Positions 31,108-42,612 are shown, numbered from the stretch's first letter. The stretch is 64,000 nt of DNA from Coprinopsis marcescibilis (GCA_004369085.1 ML210182.1:124001-188000), one strand, 5' to 3'. Numbers and translations: made by a program. Notes: generated by a model from the sequence alone, not told the origin.

Positions 31108-33758
31108 ATGCTTCAATCTCGTCAAGGGTGGCGAGAGCTGGCTCTGTCGGTCCTACTCGCTGCCCACTTCACGCAGGCCATCAAATTCTGGCCGTTTCCG
31201 CAGAAACGATTCACCGCCAACTCTCTGATAGATGCAGGGTCACTTGGTCTCACTGGAGATGTTCGAGTAGCAGCTTTTGGGGACTTTGACGGAGACCAGT
31301 CGTAAGTGCTGTTCATCCCATATGCCCTCGGGAACTTCTAAGTCGTGTTCTTGACAGGCTCGACGTATTGTCGATAGCAGAAGACGAACAAACATTATCA
31401 GTATATTACTGGAAGCATGGTCAGTGTTCGGATGAAGGACGCTACTGGTGTATCTTACAGATTTTTGACTAGATTCATTCTCGTTCGAAGCTTCAACACC
31501 CTTCAAACATCCACGCCGAATATTGAACGCGGTCCCTGGAGACTTCACGCACACCGGCAAGCTTGACCTGTTAGTCATGAGCGAAGGGACCTCAAAAGAC
31601 CAACTGGACCTGACCGTATACCCAGCTCTCTTAAGCGGTGGATTCGGTAAGTCCTCGTCCGAATTAGACGTGGGCGACACCTAACTAGGACCCAAGACGT
31701 CGACCATCCGCTAAAGCTCCCACCCTCTTCCCTACCGCAACCGATACCCATTGACATCGACGGAGACATGAAGATAGATCTGCTTGGGCACCCTCCGACC
31801 GGCGACGAACTTCAAGTCTGGCAAAACATCTGGAATGCTTCTGCTCCCAATCCCGAGCTATACGAAGTGTACGCATCTCGTCGAATTCACGCGTTTTAGA
31901 ACTCACGACAATATTCTAGAATTCCAGCTCCTTTCCATAACGCCCGCTGTAAACTTCTCAACCCTCACAGCAATGCCGTCGTCGACCTCAATGGCGACTG
32001 TCTCGCAGGTACCGCATTTCCTTCCCGGGGGCCATGCGGCAGTCCAAACTGACATATAGGCCAGATGTTTTCCTAGTTTGCGATGAAGGGAGTGGCAAGA
32101 AATCCTATCAGATATGGATCAACAACAAAGACGAAGGATTCTCGCTATCGCAGAACGGCGACCTCCCATCAGGAGTACAATCCATTACATTTACCGATGT
32201 CGGTATGTCATTAACCCTCGTGTTGTCGTCGCTCAATCCATTGAGCAACCCATTCAGACCGCGACGGCACCATCGACATGATCTTCCCAACGTGCTCCAG
32301 CGTATCTTCATCGACCGGTCTAGGAACAGATTGTTACCTCAACATCGCATTCAACCAGCAACTAAGCTTGTGCAGCTCAACCACTGATTCTGGACTAAAG
32401 AAGGGCATTCGGGTGTGCAGACCTCCAGACGACCTATGTACACCAGACTCCAATTTTAAATTCGACCTTACCGATGATCCCAGCAATCCAGTGCGTTGTT
32501 TCGTCATTTCACTCAAAACTATACCTCATTGCTTCGGTCCCTAGCTATTCGTCCGCTTCCCACTTACGAGTGTCTTACCCAAATCCGAATCTCTCTTGGT
32601 CATGGATACAACATACTCACCTTCCCTCCCATCATCATTGAAACTCGGAGACGCCAACCTTGACGGTTTCCCCGATATCCTCTTGATTGCAAGTCACGGC
32701 CAGGACCGCGTACCGCACATGCTCTGGTCCGTTCCTTGTGCCAAAGACCTACCTGGCTGTGGACCCGAGGGCAACGGCAGGCGAAGTTGGAAGCTCGCGG
32801 ATAAGGATGTCGAGTCACTCGAAGCAATCAAAGACGCACGGACGGTCTCATTTTTGGACTTGGATGAAGACGTACGCCTCACATCCGTTCCATAATGGTA
32901 GTGAATGTTGATAAATGCCTTTAGGGAACGCTGGATATCATGGTTCAGCGCACAGGGAGTGCGGGTCACGGAAAGGTCACATTCGTCCAGAACAACTTTT
33001 ATTATGACGCATTCTTCTTGAAAGCCATCGGTATGTGCGATCTTGCTTCCCTGCATCACCATTACTGAAATGTATTGAAGTGTTGAACGGTGCATGCGAT
33101 AATGGCATGTGCTATGGACCCAACGGAACCGCCAAATACCATGTATGTGTTCCTACCCGTACCATCCGCCTTGGCTCACAATTGTTACAGCCATTCGGCG
33201 TAAGCTACTCGGGGGCAACCTACAAATACACAGTCCTCGACACCGCTGGACACCGCTCCGCTGCCCAAGGCGAGTATGTCGCACACTATCCTGTCCCCTT
33301 ACTGACGGCTCTCGACCCATCCTCCAGTCGGCCAGCTCCCCCAAACATCATACCACTCGCTCCAGACGCCCTACTCATTCTTTGGCCTTGGCCGTACTAA
33401 CAACTATATCGAGAACCTGTTCGTCGGGACAACAGTGCACGCCAAGCAACATTGGATTGATATGGAAGGTGTCATCCCGAACTCTCGCGTTGTCATTCTC
33501 CCTTCTGCACAGGAGGGCGAAAGCTGGAGGCGGGAGCTGTTCTTACGGCCGGGCGAGTGGATCCCGTGGGTCACGGTCACCGTGATCGTTGGGACCGCTA
33601 TCCTAGCAATCATTGTGTTTGTGTTGCAGTTGAACGAAAAGGTGGGTTGTTCGGTCGTTTGTTGTGTGGGTTACAGGACGCTAACGTAATGCATACAGCG
33701 GGAAGACGAGTTGGAAAGGAGGAGAGCGTCCCATAATATCAACTTTGACGCGCTATGA
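31108..33758 (+). CDS. FG-GAP repeat type I membrane protein, TIP/ITFG1 (T-cell immunomodulatory protein) homologue
   Basis: Thirteen exons give 669 residues. Introns are 31302-31357, 31420-31472, 31647-31696, 31869-31919, 32009-32064, 32203-32257, 32491-32544, 32872-32924, 33031-33080, 33143-33190, 33270-33327 and 33642-33698. The N-terminus has a signal sequence (LALSVLLAAHFTQA). The ectodomain carries integrin-like FG-GAP calcium loops: FGDFDGDQSLDVLS, DIDGDMKIDLLG, DLNGDCLADVF, DVDRDGTIDMIF, DANLDGFPDIL and DLDEDGTLDIM. A conserved block follows (LPQTSYHSLQTPY, then FFGLGRTNNYIENL). One C-terminal helix (WVTVTVIVGTAILAIIVFVL) is followed by a short basic tail. Homologues are conserved from fungi to animals, probably acting at the endomembrane or cell surface with an unclear molecular role. 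Intron 11 uses a GC donor. Confidence 0.93.
33270..33327 (+). other. GC-AG intron in the FG-GAP protein gene
   Basis: The donor is AAG|GCGAGT and the acceptor CTCCAG. It is the only choice found that keeps frame and gives the conserved block SAAQ...QLPQTSYHSLQ. The nearby GT (GCGA|GTATGT) shifts the frame. Confidence 0.65.
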
Positions 33759-33998
33759 TGCTTACCAGCCCTATATCTAATGCATTGTTTGCTGTTTGTA
33801 GAGAGGAGACGACATGTGTATATTAGGAGTCCCGAGGACCATATTAATCATCGGATTTCACTAACAACACAGGGATATATAAAGGGTACGAAGTATGTGA
33901 AGATTGAATGCATGATAGGAAACATCAAGGAAACATTATCAAGTTAGCGCATTGGTTTACGAAGACAAGAAGATACGGTGATCATTTAGGTTATTCCA

Positions 33999-36533
33999 TC
34001 AAAACTTATCAGCGACACCGAACTTGAAGTACCATAGGACAGGACGGCCCTTTGGTTCTGTAGTATCGTGAATGTCGTCATCGGCAGGGTCGCTGATGCT
34101 GTGCCTGCAAGCAAGAAACCCTTTCAGCAAGCGTTTGAGTGCAAGGGGTGAATCAAAATACTTACTCTGTAGCCAAATGCTGCCGCATCAAGGTCCCAAT
34201 TCCTTCAAATCTGCAGCGCGTACAGACAAGCTTGTTAATATTATTATTTCGCTCGCGGCACTGCACCTCATCCATCCTCCTTCTGACGTAGACCTCAGTC
34301 TCAGGGTCGAGAGTCCTGTAATACTCTTGGCAGCTATGCGACATCTATATGGCGAAAGGTTAGATTGCCAGACAAGCCAAGAATGAGCACAAAACACACA
34401 TACCACCGACCGCCAGTCCATAATCAACCGGCCACAGGAGTAGCTTTTACATTTTACACATTCGACTATAGGGTCCAACTTGTCCAGTTCCTCTGGGGCC
34501 ATAGTCTTGGGGTCATGACCAAATAACACCAAGAACCTTGCTATTCGCGCTGAACAATCCTTTGCGAATTGAAAGGTCGACCACGGGTGCAAAGACGTGT
34601 TGCTGTAAAACTTTGACACTAGCGGAGAATTGGGGTAGTTGTATCTGCGGCAGGCATGTCCGATCGCCTGACGAGCATGCATTGCTTTGGAGCAGTGCTC
34701 GCATTTGAAGACCGAGGTTGCCAGATTTAAGGTCTCCATCGTGGGTACTGGTCCCGCGACCACTGGGTCGGACAATGTGATCATAGACTCAAGCAGCTTG
34801 CCCTTGCCCTCTTCTTCCCATCTCGCAGCGATGCCAGGCATCTCTTCAAGGATTCCGTCAAAATCGGAAAGGGTCATCTCCTGATCCATAGGTGTGTTGT
34901 TGAGGAGGTCTTGGACTTCGGAAGTGAGGAAGAGATTGGGTACAGGGATAATTGCTTCACCAATCGGTCGGGTGAGTCTGTACTTTTGATGCACTGGACC
35001 GATGAGTTGGTGTCGAGCTTTCATGGTCGCCATGTTCTCAATCTCAATCCGTTCCCTCTTTCGCCTATCGAGCGCCTGGATGACCACAGGCTCTGCAGCT
35101 ACCCACACTGCGGTATATATGAGGAAAGTGTTTGACGGGAAAAGCGAAACAAGCAATTACCGCGATCAGTGACATCTTTTCTCAGCAGCTGATGCAAGAC
35201 GGGCTCTAGCCACAGATTCTTCTTAATCTCCGTCTCATACCCCAGATCCCTAATCTTGTCAAGAATACTACGTGAAGTGCGTAAGAAATATGCGGACAAA
35301 GAAAAGAGAACGCCTTACATTTTTTTCCTCGCCTCTCTGATTGCATCTTGCGAATCCGCACGCTGTTTGTCTCGCTCATTTTGCCACCTTTCACACAACT
35401 TGCTATGCTAAAAAGAAATCAGAACACTGCAATGAAGTGGAGAAAACTGCACTGCATACCGCCAATTTCGCGCTGGATTCTTCAAGCTTCTTCTTAATCC
35501 AAGCTGCTTTCGCTTCGGGTTTGACACCACGACACTCTGCAGTCAACTGCTCGATGACGCTGGCTTGATATCTGTATCCGCGTTGAGCGCGAGGGCCTAT
35601 GAAAAGAGCAGTCAAGTTCTGCGAAACACAAGGAGCAGGCATGTTTGGTACATACCGATGTTTAAGATAAATCTAGGGATAATGGGGAGCAATTGTTCAA
35701 TTTCGCGGTTTTCGCGGTTTCCGTTGTCATAAGTGTATGTGAACCTGGGGACACGGTTGCTCGTATCGTCACATCAACGAATGAGAACAAACTCACTTGT
35801 TTTGCATGCACCTTGTACAACCTCTAAACCTCGCCATCCAAGCTGTAGTTTGGTGTGCCAAGCTCCGGCTACATTTCTACACCCTCAATCAGCCAAACAG
35901 CTCAATATATGCGCCACGGAGGACATGTCCACACACCTGGCAACTTTTTCCAAACAACAGATCAACCCACTGCGGCTCGGTTAGGTCCTCAGGACAAGGA
36001 GGCAACCCAGGAACGTTGCCCAAAGCTTCCTTCCAAATCATAATCGCAGACCTGCTCATCAGGATCGCGCGGAGCTCCTTAGTCGTTCGCGCCATTTGCA
36101 AAACATCGATCGGGTCCAGCTTGCCAAAAATCTAGATGGTATCCAACGTACACAATCAATCAATCAATATCGTCAACATAACAACGACGTTCATGGTCAC
36201 GCCTGCCAAAATGCAACCCACCTCGAACAACAAATCGAGGGGCATCTCCACCAGTCGCTGCAGCACTCCTCGTTTGCCCCTGGCCCTCTTCGCTGGTGGG
36301 CGCTGTCCTTGGGCAGTCTGAGCACTGGTAGTGTCTCCCGCACCAGCTGACGACGTCCCCGCTTTGGGCGGCCCTGCAGAAGTGGCCTTCACAACCCTCT
36401 TCCGCTTCCCAAGGTTGGATGTGTCAACCGCTGGTTTAACTTCGACCTCTTCATCCGATAGGTCGTCATCATCATAAACTGTAGTCTCTTTAGCCTTGAG
36501 GCGGGAGGATTTGCGGGTATGTTGGTCAGACAT
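33999..36533 (-). CDS. F-box-like protein with Cys-rich segments (paralogue of 60501-63496)
   Basis: ATG 36533 starts a basic, acidic-patched N-terminus (MSDQHTRKSSRLKAKE) with nuclear-signal-like GKRKR and KRARGKRG. Exon 1 (36222-36533) ends in the F-box-like start MPLDLLFE, and exon 2 (35937-36131) continues IFGKLDPIDVLQMARTTKEL then AILMSR. Later exons hold a CX2C ... HAC finger-like segment (FKCEHCSKAMHARQAIGHAC), a second Cys pair (VECVKCKS), and LVCTRCRFEG ... LMRQHLATE at 34166-34344. The last exon (33999-34104) ends WYFKFGVADKF. This layout is typical of the expanded agaricomycete F-box-like family, which may present substrates to SCF ubiquitin ligases. The splice sites between about 35700 and 35936 could not be fixed, so either a missed junction or a local defect is possible. 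Confidence 0.75.
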
Positions 36534-37440
36534 GGTTGTGGCGCCAGGACAAGAAGACTGCAGTGGCGGTTCCTGTTTAAGCTCTCACAGTGCGTCACGG
36601 TCACAGTCACGGTCGCGTCCGAGTCGCGAGAGTAATTAGTGCGCACCATAACAGGCCCAAATAAAGATTATCCCACCCTCGATGACTCACAAGCGCCAAA
36701 CGCGTCTAAATCACTCGTACATGACTCGATGTTGGACGCCTCCGGGAGCCTAACGACAGGAGAAGTGCAGAGAACGAACGTATATTGACTTTGCTTCCAT
36801 CAAATGACAGGGCTACATATATATCTACAATAATCCACCCAATACAATCTACCTTTATTTACCCTACTTCTAAACGTACACGATTAACCCAGTCATACTA
36901 TCTATTATTAGGGGAACGTACATGGAATTGCATGCGACATACAATAAAGAATATCAATACAACAGGTTCTCCGTACAGTTTTTGTTACAAAAGGAATACA
37001 ACGACATACACCCGTGATGGGGAGGATCGCAGCTTTTTCTACAGCCCAATGACCGAAACCCGACAATAAATAAACTATCACACACAAGCGGAATCGAGAC
37101 CAAAGGAATAGAGAAGGGTGAGGCCGAATCGAGACGCTGCAGAAAGGAGAGGAGTGAAATGATTAGGAGTAAATGAATAGGTAATGTATCGAATGCAGTG
37201 ATGAATGAGCAATAAATGCGGGAAACGAAAGTTGCAATATATCTAATGTAGCATAGTGAAACAACAGGGGAGATAGGAATAATCATACAAAGGGACCAGG
37301 GAATATGAAAAGATAATAGTACACGGAGATGAAAATCTTACTCCGTTCTTGACGTTTGAAGGTATGTGATAGCTCTGAGAGAAAGAGAGAAGAGTGAGCT
37401 GACGAACAAGAATTGGAGCAATACAAGGCAACTCACGTTA
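36534..37440. other. Intergenic, nothing recognised
   Basis: 5' flank of the F-box-like gene and 3' flank of the kinase gene; AT-rich with short open frames only. Confidence 0.55.
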
Positions 37441-40017
37441 TTAGACGACCTCCTGTCGCGCAATGCTTGCAATACTCTGCTCGTCCAACAACCAACCCTC
37501 ATCTTCGCCTTCCTCCTCATCGTCAAGCTCATCCCCTTCCTCAAGGGGTTCCCAATCTCCTGCACCAGGACTTTCTGGCTCCTGCTCCCCCAGCAGGTCG
37601 ATAGGATCTTCTTTCGTATCAGGCTTTACCTCCTCAGCCTCGTCAGAAAAAGCACCCGAATCCACTTCATCAGAAGGGTTCCTTTGTCCTTGAAGATCCT
37701 CCCAGACGCCCTCACCTATAATATCAGCCCGCATCCAAGGGTCATCCCACAAGTCCCCAATCCTCGCCCTCTTCTTCGGATCCCGCACCATCAACTTCCC
37801 AGCAATCCTCCTCACCCCTTCACTCGACGCCAACCGCACACCGACAAGCTCCGTCCCAGAATCACCATCCAATGAATGAGGAGCCTCCGGCCACTCATAC
37901 TCGCCCCTCGCGATCCTCATTAACCAATGTCGTCGCTCGACCGCCCGCCGCCGCCCACCAGCCTGCACCGCACGCTCCCCTCCAATATGACTGGTGTTGC
38001 CATGACCCCCATCCACACCAACACCCTCGCCAAACGGCAGTTTGCGCGCAACAAGAGCATACAGCATGACACCACAAGCCCACGCGTCCGTCTCCCTAGC
38101 ATCGTACACACCGCGTGGACCACCGCCCATGACAAGCTCAGGAGCAGCATACGCCTCGGATCCACACCGCGTGCTCAACAACTCGCCCTGTCCAGGCTCG
38201 CCATTCCCAATGTCGATGAATCGTGAAAGTCCAAAGTCGGTGAGCTTAACAAGAGGCGTAGGAAGGTCGGAAATCTCTATCGGGGTGCGAGGTATTGACC
38301 CCGAGTCCTGGGCACTTTCGCAGACCGACAACCCTTCCCAGGTTAACAGGACATTTTCGAGCTTGATGTCCCGATGCACTAATCCAACACTATGCATCCA
38401 TCCTACCGCTCGACAAATTTCACACCACATCCGCCTCAACACTCCCTCACTCAACCGTCCCCACGCGCCATCATCGTTGACCAACGACAACAGATCCCCA
38501 CCCTTCAAATGCGGCAGCACCAAAACGTGATGGGTCGGTGTCGAAAAGAACGAAAGCAGAGGTGTGATGTTGGGGTGAGATATATGCCGCAAAACTTCCA
38601 CTTCTCGTATGAAACCGACTCGCGTGCGTTCTTCAGCTTGAGATGAATAGGGTTTGGGCCGGCGAGGTGTCAATTTGACTGCAACGACTCGAGTGGGCGA
38701 GCTCCGCTTGCTGGCCGAGTTATTACGCGATAACGATGCTCCCAATCCAACTTCCGCAGGCTGATTAGGCGAGCCGTGTACCTGCATTGACGATGACGAA
38801 GGAAGTAGTCGTCCTGCTTCATCTATCCAAGTCGTTTCACGTCTAGGCGCCCCACCCCCATCCAACAAGCTGGCATCTACTGATGGGCGTGTTCCCCGTA
38901 AGCGGGCCCTGAGCCTTTTCAAGCTCGAATTCCGAGAAACGCCACCACTTGGCGTTGCTTTAACGCTCGAAGACCTGGAGAGATGGCCCTTGCCCTGTAT
39001 GCTTGCCTGTCGTTTGAAGTCCCGTACACTCTTTTTCGACGCAAGAGTGAGCGGCACGGTTGATAAATCCTGTGCTAGCCACACAGCCGAGAAAGCGCCT
39101 TGGCCAAGCGGTCGTATCAAGCGCAGTGAAGGCGATAGCACCACTGCCTCGGCTGTCCTGGAGTCAGCTATGACATCACCTTCCCGAAGCTCGGGATTTG
39201 GCGGTATGCTTTCTTCGTGTAAAGGTTGCGTTTCATTCTGTGAAATTCCTGGAGGTGGTTCGAGATCGCTCGGGCGTGGTGTAAATTCGCTGTGTGAGAA
39301 GGTCATTGAGCTGGCGGTGAGGAGAGGAGGGGGAGGCGGTGTGGGAAGACGAATCTCGACATGAGAGCTTGAGGAGGACACTGAAGACAGTGGTGACATC
39401 GACGAGTCCGACCTTGTGCGCTCGTGGGCCAATACAGGAGTCGGTAATGGGTGAAGTAAATCATTGAGATGGTGTTCTCTAGGGCTGTGAATTTGATCCG
39501 GTTCACTCGAATGTGCGTCAATGTCTATGAACAGAAAGTCTGGTTTCTTGCGCAATGAGTTGGAGGAAAATGCGTTTGCGAGGTCTATCTGTTCTGTCGA
39601 GTCGCGGCGTGCTCGCGTATATCGAGAAGGAAAGATCCGGGAGACGTTAAATCGTGAGGTTTTGGCCTGTGAGAACAGACTCGGAGTTGTTGCGGTTTCG
39701 CGGTCGCGGTCGTTGCGCTTGACAGACTCGGTGTCGTCGTTGCTCTCTGTACTGCTGCCGCTGCTGACTTTCTTTAGGGAGAGCGGTGGCCGGGGAGGAG
39801 GAGGGGTTGCGGCGAATGAAGAGGCGAAGAAGGCATTGGTCTTACTGGCGGGTGGTGAAGAGGCGGGGCTGAACGACGAAGAAGCGTCTGAAATGTCTGA
39901 GAACGTCGAGGACAGCGACGAAGAGGTCGAGCGCGTCGTCGAGAACGACGGGGACATAATGTGTGGAGGGAGGACTTGGAGGACTTGAATGGTCCTGGAA
40001 GGAGTCAAGAGATTCAT
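37441..40017 (-). CDS. Serine/threonine protein kinase, intronless
   Basis: A single 858-residue frame runs from ATG 40017 (a second ATG 20 codons on is also possible) to TAA at 37441. The first 330 residues are low-complexity Ser/Pro-rich with acidic and basic patches. The kinase domain follows: LGQGAFSAVW (glycine loop), VAVKLTPRRP (Lys), EVEVLRHISHPNI, VHRDIKLENVLL (catalytic loop), KLTDFGLSRF (DFG), CGSEAYAAPEL (APE), and ETDAWACGVMLYAL. A long insert between the glycine loop and the Lys block is rich in Ser and Arg. The end is acidic. All catalytic residues are present, so it should be active. The fold is CAMK-like; I do not assign a yeast orthologue. Lack of introns contrasts with its neighbours. 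Confidence 0.92.
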   Translation of the reverse strand: MNLLTPSRTIQVLQVLPPHIMSPSFSTTRSTSSSLSSTFSDISDASSSFSPASSPPASKTNAFFASSFAATPPPPRPPLSLKKVSSGSSTESNDDTESVKRNDRDRETATTPSLFSQAKTSRFNVSRIFPSRYTRARRDSTEQIDLANAFSSNSLRKKPDFLFIDIDAHSSEPDQIHSPREHHLNDLLHPLPTPVLAHERTRSDSSMSPLSSVSSSSSHVEIRLPTPPPPPLLTASSMTFSHSEFTPRPSDLEPPPGISQNETQPLHEESIPPNPELREGDVIADSRTAEAVVLSPSLRLIRPLGQGAFSAVWLAQDLSTVPLTLASKKSVRDFKRQASIQGKGHLSRSSSVKATPSGGVSRNSSLKRLRARLRGTRPSVDASLLDGGGAPRRETTWIDEAGRLLPSSSSMQVHGSPNQPAEVGLGASLSRNNSASKRSSPTRVVAVKLTPRRPKPYSSQAEERTRVGFIREVEVLRHISHPNITPLLSFFSTPTHHVLVLPHLKGGDLLSLVNDDGAWGRLSEGVLRRMWCEICRAVGWMHSVGLVHRDIKLENVLLTWEGLSVCESAQDSGSIPRTPIEISDLPTPLVKLTDFGLSRFIDIGNGEPGQGELLSTRCGSEAYAAPELVMGGGPRGVYDARETDAWACGVMLYALVARKLPFGEGVGVDGGHGNTSHIGGERAVQAGGRRRAVERRHWLMRIARGEYEWPEAPHSLDGDSGTELVGVRLASSEGVRRIAGKLMVRDPKKRARIGDLWDDPWMRADIIGEGVWEDLQGQRNPSDEVDSGAFSDEAEEVKPDTKEDPIDLLGEQEPESPGAGDWEPLEEGDELDDEEEGEDEGWLLDEQSIASIARQEVV

Positions 40018-40755
40018 ACTAGGATCCGCCCAAAATCAAAATGCGTGACGTGTTTGGTCAAACTTCGGATCTAAATCCATACCTCCCGCTAATTTAGCGC
40101 GCCTGTTTGTGCACGATTCTGGGGAAAAGAAATTTGGTCCCATCTCTCTCTGACGAGTGACTTACAGAAACAGAAAGGACAGCGATAACACCCGTGGTTT
40201 CTTCGTATCTTTCCGTGAAACGACAGCGAACTCCCAACAATATCACATTCGATGTCTTCATCACCTCCGAGTCCGAGATTTCTGCAGACCAATCATGCGA
40301 TTCCATTGATAGATCCCATGCCAGGACAATCTTGAACCAGCATGTCGAGCCCAACGCACCGTTTATGTGTAAAGACCGTTCTACCCCAGTCTCTCGGCAT
40401 CTTCTGTGGCTATCTGGGGGTAAGGGACATAGTCAAAGGTGTGTTGCGAGAAAGATGGTGGTGGTACGAGGGCAAGCTAGAACCCAGGCAATTCAAACAG
40501 CGTTCGCCATTTCTAAATCGCTTGCGGCATTCACGTGTTGCTACTCATCGTCAATCCAGCGCCTGAACAGAAATACTCGACGGCGGCTACTGTGGCAACC
40601 AATGGACAGAGAGCGGGGCTTGGTCAGCCAGGACCCAGGTTTTCCTGACATCCGAAAGAGATGACTACTCCACAGTCAGTCACATCTTCCCGGGCTAACC
40701 ACTATCGGTCTCCTCAAGAATTTCAGTATCCAGGCTGAAAGCCCCGAAGCGAACC
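40018..40755. other. Intergenic, nothing supported
   Basis: A 156-codon plus-strand frame at 40194-40664 starts with GTG, has no motif and is not considered a gene. Confidence 0.5.
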
Positions 40756-41094
40756 CTATTGCTCCCTATCTTGTACAGTATTCGTTATCAACGGAGTATT
40801 GCCTTTCAAGAACCCACCCCAACCAAGGAAAGTTCTCTTCAATCCTTTGTTAACGTGGGAATCTTCTAAAATACAACACAGCATGTCGGACAGACGGAAG
40901 GAACGTTCGTCATTCCGTCCTTCACAAAAATCCGCTCCATCAAGTACACAGTGCTTCTGCTGAAACGCAGTGTAGCAACACCTTTTGGTCCCAACGCCCG
41001 TCCCTTCCGGGAAACCCAAGCCCACACAAACGTTTTGCACAGCAAGCAACGCGCTCAGCCCATACTTTGCGATCCGAAAGCCACACTTACACAT
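40756..41094 (-). CDS. Small Cys-rich hypothetical protein (uncertain)
   Basis: ATG 41094 gives 112 residues starting MCKCGFRIAKYGLSALLAVQ. It has several cysteines (RCCYTAF, KHCVLDGADFC, MLCCILED) and a moderately hydrophobic N-terminus that could act as a signal or anchor. No family was recognised and no introns are evident. It lies alone between the kinase and the third cerato-platanin. It may be chance; size and Cys content are the only support. Confidence 0.3.
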   Translation of the reverse strand: MCKCGFRIAKYGLSALLAVQNVCVGLGFPEGTGVGTKRCCYTAFQQKHCVLDGADFCEGRNDERSFRLSDMLCCILEDSHVNKGLKRTFLGWGGFLKGNTPLITNTVQDREQ

Positions 41095-41575
41095 CAATCG
41101 TAATGGCTTGGATTTACTTTAGGCGACAACGTACCATGCGCACAAGGCGCGACAACCGCTGCGAACCTTCTCGCAGTTGGTAACGGCCCCGGTTAAAGGT
41201 TAATTTTTTTGGGTTCAATCGACGTCAACGCTTCTCCGATCGTACCTTGTGCCTGGTCCTTGGAGCCCAATATTCAAACACGCGCGCTACATGTACGTGG
41301 GCCCTGAGCCTGATGATCGTCGCTACAGCCGATCCCGTCAAGATGGCCTAATTCTGTGCTCGGGTCGGACAATGGAATTTTTTGATGGCACACATGGCTG
41401 CATCCGACGCAGAAGAATAACATAGGCAATACTATAGGTAGCTAGGTACGTCGACAATTGTCCAATCAAGAATGTCACGTCGATATGTGTACAAGAACAT
41501 CCGTCTAGTCTGACAAGCTCGTCGTGGCAGTCGTCAAAAGTTATATCGTGATGTCTCCTAGGACTTGCGGTCGGC

Positions 41576-42319
41576 TTACAACCCACACACCGAGGCGGCC
41601 ACCGCCCTTGCAACCGCATTAACGCGTCCAAGTTCCACCGCCCTTCCACCCGTCAAGGTGTTCAACGCAGCCGGTGCGACGTTGAAAGAATTCACTGCCA
41701 CATCCACAGCCAACACATTAACCCTTCTCGTCGTACCATTGTTGGTGAATGAGAGCTCCCAGCATGAGCCACACGCGGGGCTGTTCCATCCAGTTACCGC
41801 AAACGCGCCTCCGATGTTCGGGAAGCTGGGCAAGGAGCCAAATGTCGTGAATCCTTTGGCTAAAAGGCCGTTGGAACCGTCAGAGCAGGAGACAGAGCGC
41901 AGAGACTGGCCTGCGTTCCCGTATAGTGGGTCATAGCTAACGGTCGTGTTGACGATGACTGGAGATGGGGTAGGCTGAGGAACTATGGTCGACGGAGGGG
42001 ATGAAGACTCGCTCGTTGGCCAAGGGATGGGAGGCTCGCTCGTCGGCCAAGGGATGGAAGCCTCGCTTGTCGACGGGATGGGAGGCTCGCTCGTCGGCGG
42101 GATTGGAGGCTCGCTCGTCGGCCAAGGGGGTGGAGTACCACTAGTAATGGGAGGCTCGCTCGTCGGCCAAGGGAGTGAAGAAGTAGCGGGGTCAGGCGTT
42201 GAAGTTGGCATAGGCCCAACAACCGTTCGGGTGACGGTGACGGTGACGGTGACGGTAACCACTTGCCCAAGAGAAAGGAGAGGGAGGACCGAAAGCATAA
42301 GCAGCAAGAGGTATTTCAT
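41576..42319 (-). CDS. Cerato-platanin family protein with expanded PTSEPPIP repeat linker
   Basis: 247 residues in one exon from ATG 42319. Signal peptide MKYLLLLMLSVLPLLSLGQ, a Val/Thr stretch, then a linker of roughly eight units related to PTSEPPIPW, and the cerato-platanin domain (SYDPLYGNAGQSLRSVSCSD, KGFTTFGSLPSFPNIGG, WNSPACGSCWEL, end VAASVCGL). The domain is almost identical to that at 28115-28711; the linker is about 50 residues longer through 30-nt repeats. Repeat number is likely variable between strains. The secreted product probably displays its domain on a stalk. TATA box at 42392-42398. Confidence 0.95.
   Translation of the reverse strand: MKYLLLLMLSVLPLLSLGQVVTVTVTVTVTRTVVGPMPTSTPDPATSSLPWPTSEPPITSGTPPPWPTSEPPIPPTSEPPIPSTSEASIPWPTSEPPIPWPTSESSSPPSTIVPQPTPSPVIVNTTVSYDPLYGNAGQSLRSVSCSDGSNGLLAKGFTTFGSLPSFPNIGGAFAVTGWNSPACGSCWELSFTNNGTTRRVNVLAVDVAVNSFNVAPAALNTLTGGRAVELGRVNAVARAVAASVCGL
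42010..42180 (-). repeat. 30-nt imperfect tandem repeat in cerato-platanin linker
   Basis: Units around GGCTCGCTCGTCGGCCAAGG (plus strand) recur with small changes; each encodes a Pro/Ser/Glu-rich decapeptide. Confidence 0.8.
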
Positions 42320-42391
42320 GTTCGTGTTTAGCGGGAAAGTGGAATGGGCGAAGAAAGAAATTGTCCAATCCTATTGCCCATGGATACCTGC

Positions 42392-42398
42392 CTTTATA
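42392..42398 (-). promoter_or_regulatory. TATA box of cerato-platanin gene 3
   Basis: TATAAAG on the minus strand, 73 bp before ATG 42319, in the segment shared with copy A. Confidence 0.55.
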
Positions 42399-42612
42399 TC
42401 CGAGAATCAAGACTGCTAGTGTGAGGAATCTAAAGAATTTGAGAATATGGATGGCGAAGCGACATGAAGCTCGGTTTCGCCGTATGTTATTCCTATAGGG
42501 GAGAGTGTGACCATTTAGACCTTGGAACGATGGAATACCAGATGAACGGGATCACCTGCACAAAGAACAGTGATATTCATCTTCCCCGACCCCTGATCCT
42601 TTTTACAGTCGA

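Larger units (their letters stand above)
41430..42612. repeat. Segmental duplication, copy B (cerato-platanin with flanks)
   Basis: Matches 27962-28985 including downstream GTCGACAATTGTC (41450) and upstream GACCCCTGATC (about 42590). It is longer because of repeats in the linker region. A 23-bp near-identical direct repeat (CCCTGAGCCTRATGATCGTC) lies outside both ends at 41302 and 42722. Confidence 0.75.

Noticed and set aside
40194..40664. 156-codon plus-strand open frame
   Set aside because: It starts at GTG, has no motif or codon pattern like its neighbours, and lies in a divergent promoter region.
41200..41230. tRNA B-box-like GGGTTCAATCG
   Set aside because: No A box or foldable cloverleaf around it.
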